Shown: positions 27,835 to 37,966 of the stretch, piece by piece
Numbering within the stretch: the stretch's first letter is position 1
Layout of the letters: every line of letters starts with the position of its first letter
NCBI RefSeq assembly: GCF_947496195.1
Contig: NZ_CANMBY010000001.1
Location: 186,001 to 250,000 of the forward strand
DNA: 64,000 nucleotides
Reading direction: 5' to 3'
Origin: an uncultured Polaribacter sp.
GTDB taxonomy: Bacteria > Bacteroidota > Bacteroidia > Flavobacteriales > Flavobacteriaceae
Made by a program: the position numbers and the translations under genes
Notes under the pieces: model-generated
Databases searched by the model: none
Seen by the model: the letters and a program-made list of their open reading frames with translations, nothing else
Told to the model about the DNA's origin: nothing

Positions 27835-30318
27835 TTATTTTTTTTTGGTAGTTTTTCTTTTAGTAGTTTTCTTTTTTGGTGCTTTTGCTTCAATCATTTT
27901 TACAGCTTCTTCTTTTGAAAGCTTTTCTATTGCTGTAGTTTTTGGTAATTCAATTTTAATTTTACCTTTTAAAACATTAAATCTGCCCCATCTTGCTTTT
28001 TCTACTCTAATACCTACGTCTTCCCAATTATGAATAACTTTATCTATCTCTTTTTGCTTTTTCTCTTCAATTAAAGAAACAATATCATCATGAGATAAAT
28101 TATCAAAATCATACTTTTTATTTACGTTAATAAACATACCATTCCATTTTATGAATGGTCCAAAACGCCCAACACCTTTTTGTACAGGTAAATCTTCATA
28201 ATGAGCAATAGGTGCATCTGCTTTTCTTTTAGCTTCTATTAACTCTTTAGCTCTGTTTAAATCTACTTCAAAAGGATCTTCTCCTTTATCTAGTGATACA
28301 AACATTTTATCAAATTTTACATACGGACCAAATCTTCCATTTGCTACAACTACTTCTTTTTCTTCGTATGTTCCTACTTTTTTAGGCAATAAAAATAATT
28401 CTAAAGCTTCCTCTAATGTGATTGTACCTAAGTTTTGATCTGGATTTAAACTAGCAAATTCTTTCTCTTCATCTTCAGGAGCCCCTATTTGAGCAATAGG
28501 TCCAAATTTACCCAAACGTACTAAAACCGTTTTTCCACTTTTTGGATGTTTCCCTAGAATTCTTTCTCCACTTTCTCTATCAGCATTTTCTTTTACATCT
28601 TCTACATTATCATGAAACTTTTGGTAAAAACCTTTAATCATTTCTGTCCAATTTTCATCTCCTTCAGAAATGTCATCAAACGAATTTTCTACTTTGGCTG
28701 TAAATCCGAAATCTAGAATATTAGAAAAATTAGCTACTAAAAAGTCGTTTACAATATTTCCAATATCTGTTGGTACTAATTTGTTTTTATTAGAACCTGT
28801 TTTTTCGGTTAAGGTTTGTGTTTTTACATCGCCATTTGAAAGAATTAACTGTTCGTAATTTCTTTCTTCACCTTCATTTTGTCCTTTTTCTATATAACCT
28901 CTTCTTTGTACAGTAGAAATTGTAGGTGCATATGTAGAAGGACGACCAATGCCTAATTCTTCTAATTGTTTTACTAAAGATGCTTCAGTAAAACGATAAG
29001 GTGGACTTGTGAAACGTTGTGTTGCGTTAATGAAATTGTAGGTTAAACCATCATTTACTTTTAAATTAGGTAACATTCCTGCTTGTTCCTCTTCATCATC
29101 ATCTTTACCTTCTAAATATACCTTTAGAAAACCATCGAATTTTATCATTTCTCCATTAGCAGTAAAGACTTTATCATTTTCAGAATTTTCAATCTTTACA
29201 TTTGTTCTTTCTAATTGAGCATCGCTCATTTGTGAAGCTAATGTTCTTTTCCAAATCAAATCATATAATCTATTCTGATCATATTCAGTAGAAATAGAAT
29301 GCATTTTCATATTAGTAGGTCTAATAGCTTCGTGAGCTTCTTGAGCTCCTTTTGCTTTAGACTTAAATGTTCTTTGCTTACTATAAGCTTTACCATAAGA
29401 AGAAATAATTTCTTCTTCAGCTTCGTTTCTAGCATCTACAGATAAATTAACACTATCTGTTCTCATATAAGTAATTAAACCAGCCTCATACAAACGTTGT
29501 GCAACTTGCATTGTTTTTCCTACAGGAAAACCTAATTTTCTAGATGCCTCTTGTTGTAAAGTTGAAGTTGTAAATGGTGCTGCTGGTGATTTTTTCGCAG
29601 GCTTTTTTGTTAAATCTGCGATTGTAAAATCTGCGTCTGAACAAGAATTTAAAAATGCCTCAGCAGCTTTTTTAGAATTAAAATTCTTTGGTATAGTTGC
29701 TTTAAACGTTTTTCCTTCTTCTGTTGCAAACTCAGCAACTACTTTATAATGAGATTCTGCTTTAAACTCTTGTATACTTCTTTCACGCTCAACAATTAAA
29801 CGTACAGCAACAGATTGGACTCTACCTGCAGATAATCCTCCTTTTACTTTACGCCATAAAACTGGTGAAAGCTCATAACCAACAAGTCTATCTAAAACTC
29901 TACGTGCTTGTTGGGCATTTACCATATTATAGTCTATATCTCTTGGATTTTCGACTGCTTTTAATATGGCTTTCTTAGTAATTTCATGAAAAACAATACG
30001 TTTAGTATTTTCATCTTTTAAATCTAATTGCTCTTTTAAATGCCAAGCAATTGCCTCTCCTTCTCTATCTTCATCACTTGCTAACCAAACAATATCTGCT
30101 TTTTTTGCTAAGGTTTTTAATTTTTTAACAACAGGTTTTTTGTCGTCTGAAATTATATATTTTGGAGTAAAATCACCATCTACATCAATCCCTAATTCTT
30201 TAGAGGGCAGGTCTGCAATATGACCATAACTTGATTCTACTTGAAAATCTTTTCCAAGAAATTTTTCTATGGTTTTTGCTTTTGCAGGTGACTCAACTAT
30301 AACTAAATTCTTTGCCAT
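27835..30318 (-). CDS. topA: DNA topoisomerase I (type IA)
   Basis: Relaxes negative supercoils by cutting one strand through a 5'-phosphotyrosine. The 827-residue protein opens with the Toprim domain (NLVIVESPAKAKTIEKFLG, then DEDREGEAIAWHL), followed by the ring with catalytic Y284 in GLITYMRTDS. The C terminus has several glycine-rich repeats (VRLGKFGPIAQIG, VVVANGRFGPYVKF, GRFGPFIKWNGMF), without the Cys4 zinc fingers of the E. coli enzyme, and ends in a Lys-rich tail. This zinc-less C terminus is usual in Bacteroidetes. The start ATG is at 30318. Confidence 0.97.
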   Translation of the reverse strand: MAKNLVIVESPAKAKTIEKFLGKDFQVESSYGHIADLPSKELGIDVDGDFTPKYIISDDKKPVVKKLKTLAKKADIVWLASDEDREGEAIAWHLKEQLDLKDENTKRIVFHEITKKAILKAVENPRDIDYNMVNAQQARRVLDRLVGYELSPVLWRKVKGGLSAGRVQSVAVRLIVERERSIQEFKAESHYKVVAEFATEEGKTFKATIPKNFNSKKAAEAFLNSCSDADFTIADLTKKPAKKSPAAPFTTSTLQQEASRKLGFPVGKTMQVAQRLYEAGLITYMRTDSVNLSVDARNEAEEEIISSYGKAYSKQRTFKSKAKGAQEAHEAIRPTNMKMHSISTEYDQNRLYDLIWKRTLASQMSDAQLERTNVKIENSENDKVFTANGEMIKFDGFLKVYLEGKDDDEEEQAGMLPNLKVNDGLTYNFINATQRFTSPPYRFTEASLVKQLEELGIGRPSTYAPTISTVQRRGYIEKGQNEGEERNYEQLILSNGDVKTQTLTEKTGSNKNKLVPTDIGNIVNDFLVANFSNILDFGFTAKVENSFDDISEGDENWTEMIKGFYQKFHDNVEDVKENADRESGERILGKHPKSGKTVLVRLGKFGPIAQIGAPEDEEKEFASLNPDQNLGTITLEEALELFLLPKKVGTYEEKEVVVANGRFGPYVKFDKMFVSLDKGEDPFEVDLNRAKELIEAKRKADAPIAHYEDLPVQKGVGRFGPFIKWNGMFINVNKKYDFDNLSHDDIVSLIEEKKQKEIDKVIHNWEDVGIRVEKARWGRFNVLKGKIKIELPKTTAIEKLSKEEAVKMIEAKAPKKKTTKRKTTKKK

Positions 30319-30370
30319 TTATCTTCTTTTATCTCTGAAAATCGCCCAAAATAAGGGAATTTTTCGACTG

Positions 30371-30378
30371 CAAAAGTA
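30371..30378 (-). promoter_or_regulatory. topA -7 element
   Basis: TACTTTTG on the minus strand (30378-30371) matches TAnnTTTG exactly and lies 52 bases upstream of the topA start. No -33 TTG is seen at the right distance. Confidence 0.45.
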
Positions 30379-30459
30379 GTTAGTTTTTTGTTAAAAAAAA
30401 TTTTTTCATCATTTTTCAATAAATAATTAACAGAATTACAACAATATATTTTCTGCCAA

Positions 30460-30494
30460 TTTGTCATAAAAATATAATTTTGGTTGTATCTTTG
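30460..30494 (+). promoter_or_regulatory. miaB promoter
   Basis: TTTG (30460-30463), 23 bases, then TATCTTTG (30487-30494): exact Bacteroidetes -33 and -7 elements. The predicted start near 30500 leaves a leader of about 20 bases. Confidence 0.7.
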
Positions 30495-30520
30495 CCCACC
30501 TTTATATCATATTTAGACAG

Positions 30521-31975
30521 ATGGAAAACGTTGAAAAAGTAATTGATGAAAAAATACAAGGTAAAGCACTTGTAACTGAAAATAAAAAAGAAAATTCAAA
30601 GAAATTATTCATTGAGAGTTATGGCTGTCAAATGAATATGAATGATAGTGAAATAGTTGCTGCAATTTTAGATAAAGAAGGCTATAATACTACTCAAATT
30701 TTAGAAGAAGCAGATTTAGTGCTAGTAAATACTTGTTCTATACGTGAAAAAGCAGAAACTACAGTTCGTAATCGTTTAAAAAAATATAATGCCGTAAAAA
30801 AGGTAAACAAAAACATGAAGGTTGGTGTTTTGGGTTGTATGGCTGAACGATTAAAAGAAAAGTTTTTAGAAGAAGAGAAAATTGTTGATTTAGTTGTAGG
30901 ACCAGATGCATATAAAGATTTACCTAATTTATTAGAAGAAGTCTATGAGGGTAGAGATGCTGTAAATGTAATTTTATCTAAAGACGAAACTTATGGTGAT
31001 GTAGCTCCTGTTCGTTTAAACTCAAATGGAGTTTCAGCTTTTGTTTCTATTACAAGAGGTTGTGATAACATGTGTACTTTTTGTGTAGTTCCTTTTACTC
31101 GTGGTCGAGAACGAAGCAGAGATCCAAAGAGTATTTTGGAAGAAATTAGACAAATGGTTGATAAAAACTTTAAAGAGATTACACTTCTTGGTCAAAACGT
31201 AGATAGCTATTTATGGTATGGAGGAGGATTGAAAAAAGATTTTAAAAAGGCTTCTGAAATTGCGCAAGCTACTGCTGTAGACTTCGCTCAACTATTAGAT
31301 ATGTGTGCCACAGAATTTCCTAAAACTCGTTTTCGTTTTTCTACATCTAATCCTCAAGACATGAGTTTAGATGTAATTTATACTATGGCTAAACATAAAA
31401 ATATTTGTAAATACATTCATTTACCTGTACAAAGTGGAAGCAATAAAATGCTAAAAGCGATGAACAGACAACATACTCGTGAAGAGTATATGGAGTTGGT
31501 TGATAATATTTTTAAAATCATACCAGAAATGGCATTAAGTCAAGATATGATTGTTGGCTTTTGTGGAGAAACAGAAGAAGATCACAGAGATACTTTAGAT
31601 TTAATGGAGTATGTAAAATATGATTTCGGTTTTATGTTTGCATATTCAGAAAGACCAGGAACTTTAGCTGGTAAAAAAATGGATGATGATGTGCCTCAAG
31701 CTATTAAAAAAAGACGTTTACAAGAAGTTATAGCTTTACAACAAAAACACAGTTTATATAGAACTCAACAACATTTAGGGAAAATAGAAGAAGTTTTAAT
31801 TGAAGGAACTTCTAAGAAAAACCCTAATGAATGGAAAGGAAGAAATACACAAAATACCGTCATTGTTTTTCCAAAAGAACATTATAAACTAGGAGATTTT
31901 GTAAATGTAAAAGTAGAAGATTGTACCTCAGCAACCTTAAAAGGAACAGCTGTTGGTTATTCTGATAATAATTGA
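30521..31975 (+). CDS. miaB: tRNA-2-methylthio-N6-dimethylallyladenosine synthase
   Basis: A radical-SAM methylthiotransferase that adds a 2-methylthio group to i6A37 of tRNAs reading UNN codons. The 484-residue protein has an N-terminal UPF0004 domain with the auxiliary cluster cysteines C36 (YGCQMN), C72 (NTCSIRE) and C106 (LGCMAER), a radical-SAM core with C181, C185 and C188 (RGCDNMCTFC), and a C-terminal TRAM domain. It is first of a rightward block that goes on to the sigma-54 activator, lptE, secG and groESL, an order I recall from other flavobacteria. Confidence 0.97.
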   Translation: MENVEKVIDEKIQGKALVTENKKENSKKLFIESYGCQMNMNDSEIVAAILDKEGYNTTQILEEADLVLVNTCSIREKAETTVRNRLKKYNAVKKVNKNMKVGVLGCMAERLKEKFLEEEKIVDLVVGPDAYKDLPNLLEEVYEGRDAVNVILSKDETYGDVAPVRLNSNGVSAFVSITRGCDNMCTFCVVPFTRGRERSRDPKSILEEIRQMVDKNFKEITLLGQNVDSYLWYGGGLKKDFKKASEIAQATAVDFAQLLDMCATEFPKTRFRFSTSNPQDMSLDVIYTMAKHKNICKYIHLPVQSGSNKMLKAMNRQHTREEYMELVDNIFKIIPEMALSQDMIVGFCGETEEDHRDTLDLMEYVKYDFGFMFAYSERPGTLAGKKMDDDVPQAIKKRRLQEVIALQQKHSLYRTQQHLGKIEEVLIEGTSKKNPNEWKGRNTQNTVIVFPKEHYKLGDFVNVKVEDCTSATLKGTAVGYSDNN

Positions 31976-31980
31976 TTACG

Positions 31981-32052
31981 GAAAAAAGAAAATAGAGACT
32001 AGAAAAAAGAAACAATCTTTCTTCTCTATTCTTTTTTCTCTATTCTAGAGAA
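31981..32052. repeat. Purine/pyrimidine imperfect inverted repeat between miaB and the sigma-54 gene
   Basis: The left part is a purine-rich GAAAAAAGAAAATAGAGA-type stretch and the right part is its pyrimidine mirror (CTCTATTCTTTTTTCTC). The two can fold as a long imperfect hairpin. It fills the gap between the genes and may be a dispersed flavobacterial intergenic repeat. It might also act as a weak processing or termination site. Confidence 0.55.
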
Positions 32053-32060
32053 GAAAAAAA

Positions 32061-33284
32061 ATGGAAAGTATACAAGCCATAAAACAACGATTTGGAATTA
32101 TTGGAAACGATGTTCAATTAAATCGTGCTATAGAAAAAGCAATGCGTGTTGCACCTACAGATATTTCTGTTTTAGTAACAGGAGAAAGTGGTGTGGGTAA
32201 AGAAAACATTCCAAAAATAATTCATTCTTTATCACATAGAAAACATGCAAAATACATTGCAGTAAACTGTGGAGCAATTCCTGAAGGAACAATAGATAGT
32301 GAGCTTTTTGGTCATGAAAAAGGTGCATTTACTGGGGCTACACAAGACAGAAAAGGATACTTTGAGGTTGCTGATGGTGGTACTATATTTTTAGATGAAG
32401 TTGGTGAACTCCCATTAACCACACAAGTGCGTTTATTACGTGTTTTAGAAAATGGTGAGTTTATAAAAGTAGGTTCTTCTAAGGTACAAAAAACCAATGT
32501 TAGAATAGTTGCAGCTACAAACGTAAATATGCATTCTGCCATAGAAAAAGAAAAATTTAGAGAAGATTTATACTATAGATTAAGTACTGTAGAAATTCAT
32601 TTACCTCCTTTAAGAGAACGAAATGAAGACATTCATTTATTGTTTCGAAAATTTGCATCAGATTTTGCTCAAAAATACAGAATGCCCTCAGTTAGATTAG
32701 ACGAAGCTGCAGTAAATCTTTTATTAAACTATCGTTTTCCTGGTAATATTAGACAATTAAAAAACTTAGCTGAACAAATCTCTGTTATTGAAGAAAATAG
32801 AAATATTACCGCTCAAAAACTACAACAATATTTACCTGACAATTCAGGAAATTTACCTGCAATTGTTGGTGGTAAAAAAGAAAATGACTTTTCTACAGAA
32901 CGTGATATCATGTATAAAATACTATTTGATATGCGAAATGACATCAATGATTTAAAGAAATTAACTTTAGATTTGATGAAAAACGGAAATATTGAAGACG
33001 TACAAGAAGAAAATCATCAGCTTTTAGAAAAAATATATGGTCATCAAAAATTAAGAGAAAATGATATAGAGGTATTAAATATTCCTCAAAATTCATCAGC
33101 TGAAAAAGAATATGATTTTATTGAAACCATAGAAGAAGACGAATCTTTATCTTTACAAGACAAAGAAATAGAAATGATTAAAAAATCTTTAGAAAAAAAC
33201 AACAATAAACGTAAATTGGCTGCTAAAGAATTGGGGATTTCTGAAAGAACCTTGTATAGAAAAATTAAACAATACGATTTATAG
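32061..33284 (+). CDS. Sigma-54-dependent transcriptional activator without receiver domain
   Basis: A 407-residue AAA+ enhancer-binding protein. The central ATPase has Walker A GESGVGKE (41-48), the sigma-54 contact loop GAFTGA (88-93), Walker B GTIFLDEVGELP and the sensor region RVLENGEF. A Fis-type helix-turn-helix ends the protein (about 370-405, NKRKLAAKELGISERTLYRKI). There is no receiver, GAF or PAS domain, so activity must be set by expression or a partner. It presumably works with RpoN, which is not in the window. It lies in the miaB-lptE-secG block, and a sigma-54-like site precedes groES 1.9 kb downstream. Confidence 0.94.
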   Translation: MESIQAIKQRFGIIGNDVQLNRAIEKAMRVAPTDISVLVTGESGVGKENIPKIIHSLSHRKHAKYIAVNCGAIPEGTIDSELFGHEKGAFTGATQDRKGYFEVADGGTIFLDEVGELPLTTQVRLLRVLENGEFIKVGSSKVQKTNVRIVAATNVNMHSAIEKEKFREDLYYRLSTVEIHLPPLRERNEDIHLLFRKFASDFAQKYRMPSVRLDEAAVNLLLNYRFPGNIRQLKNLAEQISVIEENRNITAQKLQQYLPDNSGNLPAIVGGKKENDFSTERDIMYKILFDMRNDINDLKKLTLDLMKNGNIEDVQEENHQLLEKIYGHQKLRENDIEVLNIPQNSSAEKEYDFIETIEEDESLSLQDKEIEMIKKSLEKNNNKRKLAAKELGISERTLYRKIKQYDL

Positions 33285-33285
33285 T

Positions 33286-33477
33286 ATGAAAGCTGTAGAG
33301 ATTTTTAGAATTAGAAGATCTTTTGGACCAAATAGTTCAGAAAAAATTAGAGGTGAAGCAGAAGATTTAATTAATGAAAAACATTACAAAGGCTATCGTT
33401 TAATTTCTGTTTCTTTTACTGTAGAAGGCAGTTATTTCTACGCATTTATTACAATGAAAAAACCTAACACTTATTAA
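33286..33477 (+). CDS. Small conserved-type protein of unknown function (63 residues)
   Basis: The ATG lies one base after the sigma-54 gene's stop and the TAA one base before the lptE ATG, so it fits tightly into the operon, which is the main support that it is real. The product (MKAVEIFRIRRSFG to FITMKKPNTY) is basic, with a predicted beta-alpha-beta-beta pattern, and has no signal or membrane segment. I do not recognise a family beyond a faint DUF4177-like pattern. Confidence 0.65.
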   Translation: MKAVEIFRIRRSFGPNSSEKIRGEAEDLINEKHYKGYRLISVSFTVEGSYFYAFITMKKPNTY

Positions 33478-33478
33478 T

Positions 33479-33979
33479 ATGGGTTTAAAAAAAATAGGAT
33501 TATTAATTATTTCTGTTCTAACTTTAATTGGTTGTGGAGCTTATTCTTTTACAGGTACAAATACTACTGCAGAAACCATACAGATAGATTTCTTCCCAAA
33601 TAATGCTCCTTTAGTAGAGCCACAATTAACACAGCGTTTTACAAACGATTTACAAGATTTATTTGTTAGACAAACCAATTTAAATTTAGTACCATCTAAT
33701 GGAGAATTGTATTTAAGTGGAGAAATAACAGGGTATAGAATAACTCCTATGAGTGGTACTTCTAACCAAACTGCAGCTCAAAACAGACTTACAGTTACTG
33801 TAAATGTGCGTTTTGTAAATAAAGAAAATGAAAAAGATGATTTTGAAAAAACATTCTCTTTTTATTCAGACTTTGCAGCTAATGCACAATTAACAGGAGG
33901 CGTTTTAGAAACGGCTTTAGATGAAATTATAGAGAGAATAACGCAAGATATTTTTAACGCTTCTGTTGCCAAATGGTAA
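33479..33979 (+). CDS. lptE: LPS-assembly lipoprotein LptE
   Basis: A 166-residue outer-membrane lipoprotein (lipobox TLIGC, C19) of the LptE family. The opening GCGAYSFTGTNTTAETIQIDFFPNNA is typical of Bacteroidetes LptE. It plugs the LptD barrel and helps deliver LPS to the cell surface. The gene overlaps the next ORF by up to 14 bases. The second half is beta-rich with SGEITGYRITPM and NVRFVNKENE segments. Confidence 0.88.
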   Translation: MGLKKIGLLIISVLTLIGCGAYSFTGTNTTAETIQIDFFPNNAPLVEPQLTQRFTNDLQDLFVRQTNLNLVPSNGELYLSGEITGYRITPMSGTSNQTAAQNRLTVTVNVRFVNKENEKDDFEKTFSFYSDFAANAQLTGGVLETALDEIIERITQDIFNASVAKW

Positions 33980-34751
33980 TTTTGAATTTATAAGAAATTT
34001 GGAAAAGAACACATTCATAGAAATTTTAAATAACAAAAAAGAAGTAGATCATAAATCTACTTTAGATTTAAAAACTGTTATTGATAAATATCCATATTTT
34101 CAGGCAGCTAGAGCTTTATATTTAAAAGGATTAAAAAATCAAGATAGTTTTAAATATAATAAAGAGTTAAAAAATACAGCAGCTTACACAACAGACAGAA
34201 CTATACTTTTTGAATACATAACTTCAAATGATTTTTCTAAAAAAGAAATTATAAAAGAACCAGACTCAATTCAGCCTAATATTGAAGAAAAACCAATTTC
34301 AAAAATAATTAAAGCTGAAGAAAAGCAAGCTAAAACTGAAGTTCAAGAAACTAAAGAAACACTTTCTATTGGCAAACCTATTCAATTTAGTGCCTCAGAA
34401 AATTACTCTTTTAACCAATGGTTACAATTGTCAGTAAAAAAACCAATAATTAGAGAAGTAAAAAAAGAGAAATTAATAGACAAGAAGCAAGAAATTATAA
34501 ATCAATTCATAGAAAATAACCCGAAAATAGAGCCCGTTTCTAAAGATAAAGTAATTCCTATATCTATACCAGAAACAAAACAAGATAATGCTTTAATGAC
34601 AGAAACTTTAGCCAAAGTTTATTTAGAGCAAAAAAAGTATGAAAACGCCATTCAAGCATACAGAATTTTAAGTTTGAAATATCCAGAAAAAAGTGGTTTC
34701 TTTGCAGACCAAATTAAAAGAATAGAAATTTTACAAAAACATAAATCATGA
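33966..34751 (+). CDS. TPR-like protein of unknown function between lptE and secG
   Basis: Up to 261 residues. The N-terminal third (about 10-60) has the pattern DLKTVIDKYPYFQAARALYLKGLKN common to a Bacteroidetes family of unknown role. The middle is a Lys/Glu/Ile-rich, probably disordered linker, and the C-terminal 60 residues carry a tetratricopeptide motif (LAKVYLEQKKYENAIQAYRIL). No signal peptide. The start is uncertain: no in-frame ATG exists near the front, so TTG at 33966, overlapping lptE by 14 bases, or TTG at 33999 must serve. The stop overlaps the secG ATG (ATGA). Confidence 0.8.
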   Translation: MPNGNFEFIRNLEKNTFIEILNNKKEVDHKSTLDLKTVIDKYPYFQAARALYLKGLKNQDSFKYNKELKNTAAYTTDRTILFEYITSNDFSKKEIIKEPDSIQPNIEEKPISKIIKAEEKQAKTEVQETKETLSIGKPIQFSASENYSFNQWLQLSVKKPIIREVKKEKLIDKKQEIINQFIENNPKIEPVSKDKVIPISIPETKQDNALMTETLAKVYLEQKKYENAIQAYRILSLKYPEKSGFFADQIKRIEILQKHKS

Positions 34752-35080
34752 GTTATACAGCATTTTTAATCTTAATTTTAATTGTGGCAGTTGCCTTAAT
34801 TTTAATTGTTATGGTTCAAAATCCTAAAGGAGGAGGATTATCGTCTTCTTTTGGAGGTGGAGGAGCACAATCTTTAGGAGGTGTACAAAACACGAACAAT
34901 TTTTTAGACAGAACAACTTGGACTCTTGCTATTGCAATGTTTGCACTTATTTTATTAGCTAATTTTGCTATCCCTAGAGAAGGTGATAACAATGTAAACT
35001 TAGATAATACATTAGAAGGTGTAGAAACAACAGCACCTGTGCAAAACACATTACCTGCAACAAAAGATACAGTTCAATAA
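34748..35080 (+). CDS. secG: Protein translocase subunit SecG
   Basis: A 110-residue inner-membrane protein with two helices (about 4-24 and 54-75) flanking the family's glycine-rich loop (NPKGGGLSSSFGGGGAQSLGG). It joins SecY and SecE in the export channel. The C-terminal tail of 30 residues is acidic and Thr-rich. It overlaps the upstream gene by 4 bases and is followed by a terminator that separates it from groES. Confidence 0.94.
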   Translation: MSYTAFLILILIVAVALILIVMVQNPKGGGLSSSFGGGGAQSLGGVQNTNNFLDRTTWTLAIAMFALILLANFAIPREGDNNVNLDNTLEGVETTAPVQNTLPATKDTVQ

Positions 35081-35099
35081 GACTGATAAAACTTAGAGA

Positions 35100-35137
35100 A
35101 AATGCCAACGAAAATGACACGTTGGCATTTTTTTTTG
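35100..35137 (+). terminator. Terminator after secG
   Basis: AAATGCCAACG (35100-35110) pairs with CGTTGGCATTT (35120-35130), followed by a T run to 35137. Confidence 0.88.
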
Positions 35138-35174
35138 CTTAAAATTTACGAGTAAAAATCAATCAAAAGAAAAA

Positions 35175-35208
35175 TTGTCAGTTTTAAACCAATGGCACAA
35201 TTTCTGAC
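35175..35208 (+). promoter_or_regulatory. Candidate control region of groESL: sigma-54-like element inside an inverted repeat
   Basis: TGGCAC at 35193-35198 followed by CTGA at 35204-35207 resembles the sigma-54 -24/-12 pattern (TGGCAC, then TTGC), but the -12 part is poor. It is flanked by TGTCAG (35176-35181) and CTGAC (35204-35208), an inverted repeat that could bind a regulator. No CIRCE element is seen. A sigma-54 activator gene lies in the same block. Confidence 0.4.
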
Positions 35209-35259
35209 TATTTAAAGACTGATAAAATAAATTACTAATTAATCAAAATTTATATAAAA

Positions 35260-35535
35260 ATGGGATTAAACATTAAACCTTTAGCAGACAGAGTTCTTGT
35301 AGAACCTGCTCCAGCAGAAACTAAAACTGCTTCTGGAATTATTATACCAGATAACGCAAAAGAAAAACCTCAAAAAGGTACTGTTGTAGCTGTAGGAAAT
35401 GGAAAAAAAGACGAACCTTTAACTGTAAAAGTGGGTGATACTGTTTTATACAGCAAATATGGAGGTACTGATTTAAAATTAGAAGGTAAAGATTATTTAA
35501 TGATGCGCGAAAGCGACATTTTAGCAATTGTTTAA
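35260..35535 (+). CDS. groES: Co-chaperonin GroES
   Basis: The 91-residue lid of the GroEL chamber. It has the family opening [19 protein letters not shown], the mobile loop around residues 18-30 ([15 protein letters not shown]) and the ending [16 protein letters not shown]. The length is standard. It is followed by groEL after 97 bases that contain an unusual inverted repeat. Confidence 0.97.
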   Translation: MGLNIKPLADRVLVEPAPAETKTASGIIIPDNAKEKPQKGTVVAVGNGKKDEPLTVKVGDTVLYSKYGGTDLKLEGKDYLMMRESDILAIV

Positions 35536-35537
35536 AA

Positions 35538-35615
35538 TAACTATTAGCTATTAGCCTTTGGCTTTTAGCACAAAAAATAAAAGTATAACTAAGCCAATAG
35601 CGAGTAGCTAAAGGC
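35538..35615. repeat. Imperfect inverted repeat between groES and groEL
   Basis: AGCCTTTGGCTTTTAGC (35553-35569) is mirrored by GCGAGTAGCTAAAGGC (35600-35615). Short tandem CTATTAGC units precede the left arm, and CCAATAGC lies just inside the right one. The spacer is A-rich. It resembles a dispersed intergenic palindrome rather than a terminator, as no T run follows. Confidence 0.55.
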
Positions 35616-35626
35616 AAAAAGCTTAA

Positions 35627-37270
<1,644 letters not shown>

Positions 37271-37308
37271 AATTTATGAATAAGTTTTACTTATAGCATT
37301 ATAAGTAT

Positions 37309-37342
37309 AAAATGCCAATTGTTTAACAATTGGCATTTTTTT
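37309..37342 (+). terminator. Terminator of groESL
   Basis: AAAATGCCAATTG (37309-37321) pairs with CAATTGGCATTTT (37327-37339), with T to 37342. Confidence 0.9.
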
Positions 37343-37385
37343 TGTGGATTTATTAGAAAATGTATAACCTTTTAAACCAACTATT

Positions 37386-37895
37386 ATGAAAAATTTCATC
37401 TACCTTTTTGTTTTTTCTTTGATGTTTACCTTAACAAGTAATGCTCAAAAAAATGAAGAATCTTTTAATATAGAAGATGCAGCTGTTGTACTTGAAGCTA
37501 ATGGAGAATATAGAAAAAACTTACTATTATTAGACTTATTTAGAAAAGAATCTAGATTTTCGAACGGCACTTCGTTTACAGGACAAACTCTTTATGGTTC
37601 TGCTTTTGGAAATAGCAGAAGCGCAATGCAATCATCAGCCTATGTATCTGCAAGTTATACAGAAAACAACTCTAATCTAAATGGTTTTAATCAAGAAAAC
37701 AGATATGTTTCTTTTACACCTACAAATAGAACATATTTATATGTAGATGGTGAGCTAATTTTTGGTAATGGAGAAAGTAGACTTGACAAAATTATTAACG
37801 TTAGAATGAAAGATGTAAAATCTATTGTTCGCTTTAATAAATTTGACACTAAAATTTATGTTACGCTTATGGATAATGAGGAAGTGAGATATTAG
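37386..37895 (+). CDS. Exported protein of unknown function (169 residues)
   Basis: A signal peptide (MKNFIYLFVFSLMFTLTSNAQ) is followed by 148 residues with no family I know. The middle is Ser/Asn/Gly-rich (around residues 65-110), and the last 50 residues look like a plug-like fold with YLYVDGELIFGNGESRLDKIINVRMKDVKSI, a pattern seen where TonB-receptor plugs name a residue pair. It ends at a bidirectional terminator and is a single gene. Confidence 0.65.
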   Translation: MKNFIYLFVFSLMFTLTSNAQKNEESFNIEDAAVVLEANGEYRKNLLLLDLFRKESRFSNGTSFTGQTLYGSAFGNSRSAMQSSAYVSASYTENNSNLNGFNQENRYVSFTPTNRTYLYVDGELIFGNGESRLDKIINVRMKDVKSIVRFNKFDTKIYVTLMDNEEVRY

Positions 37896-37910
37896 TGACA
37901 TTATTTAAAT

Positions 37911-37946
37911 AAAAAAATCCGATTGAAAATTCAATCGGATTTTTTT
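37911..37946. terminator. Bidirectional terminator
   Basis: A 16-bp stem (37911-37926 with 37931-37946; core ATCCGATTGA) is flanked by A7 and T7 tracts, serving the exported protein gene and the convergent metal operon. Confidence 0.92.
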
Positions 37947-37966
37947 TATTATCAACTCTTTAAAAC

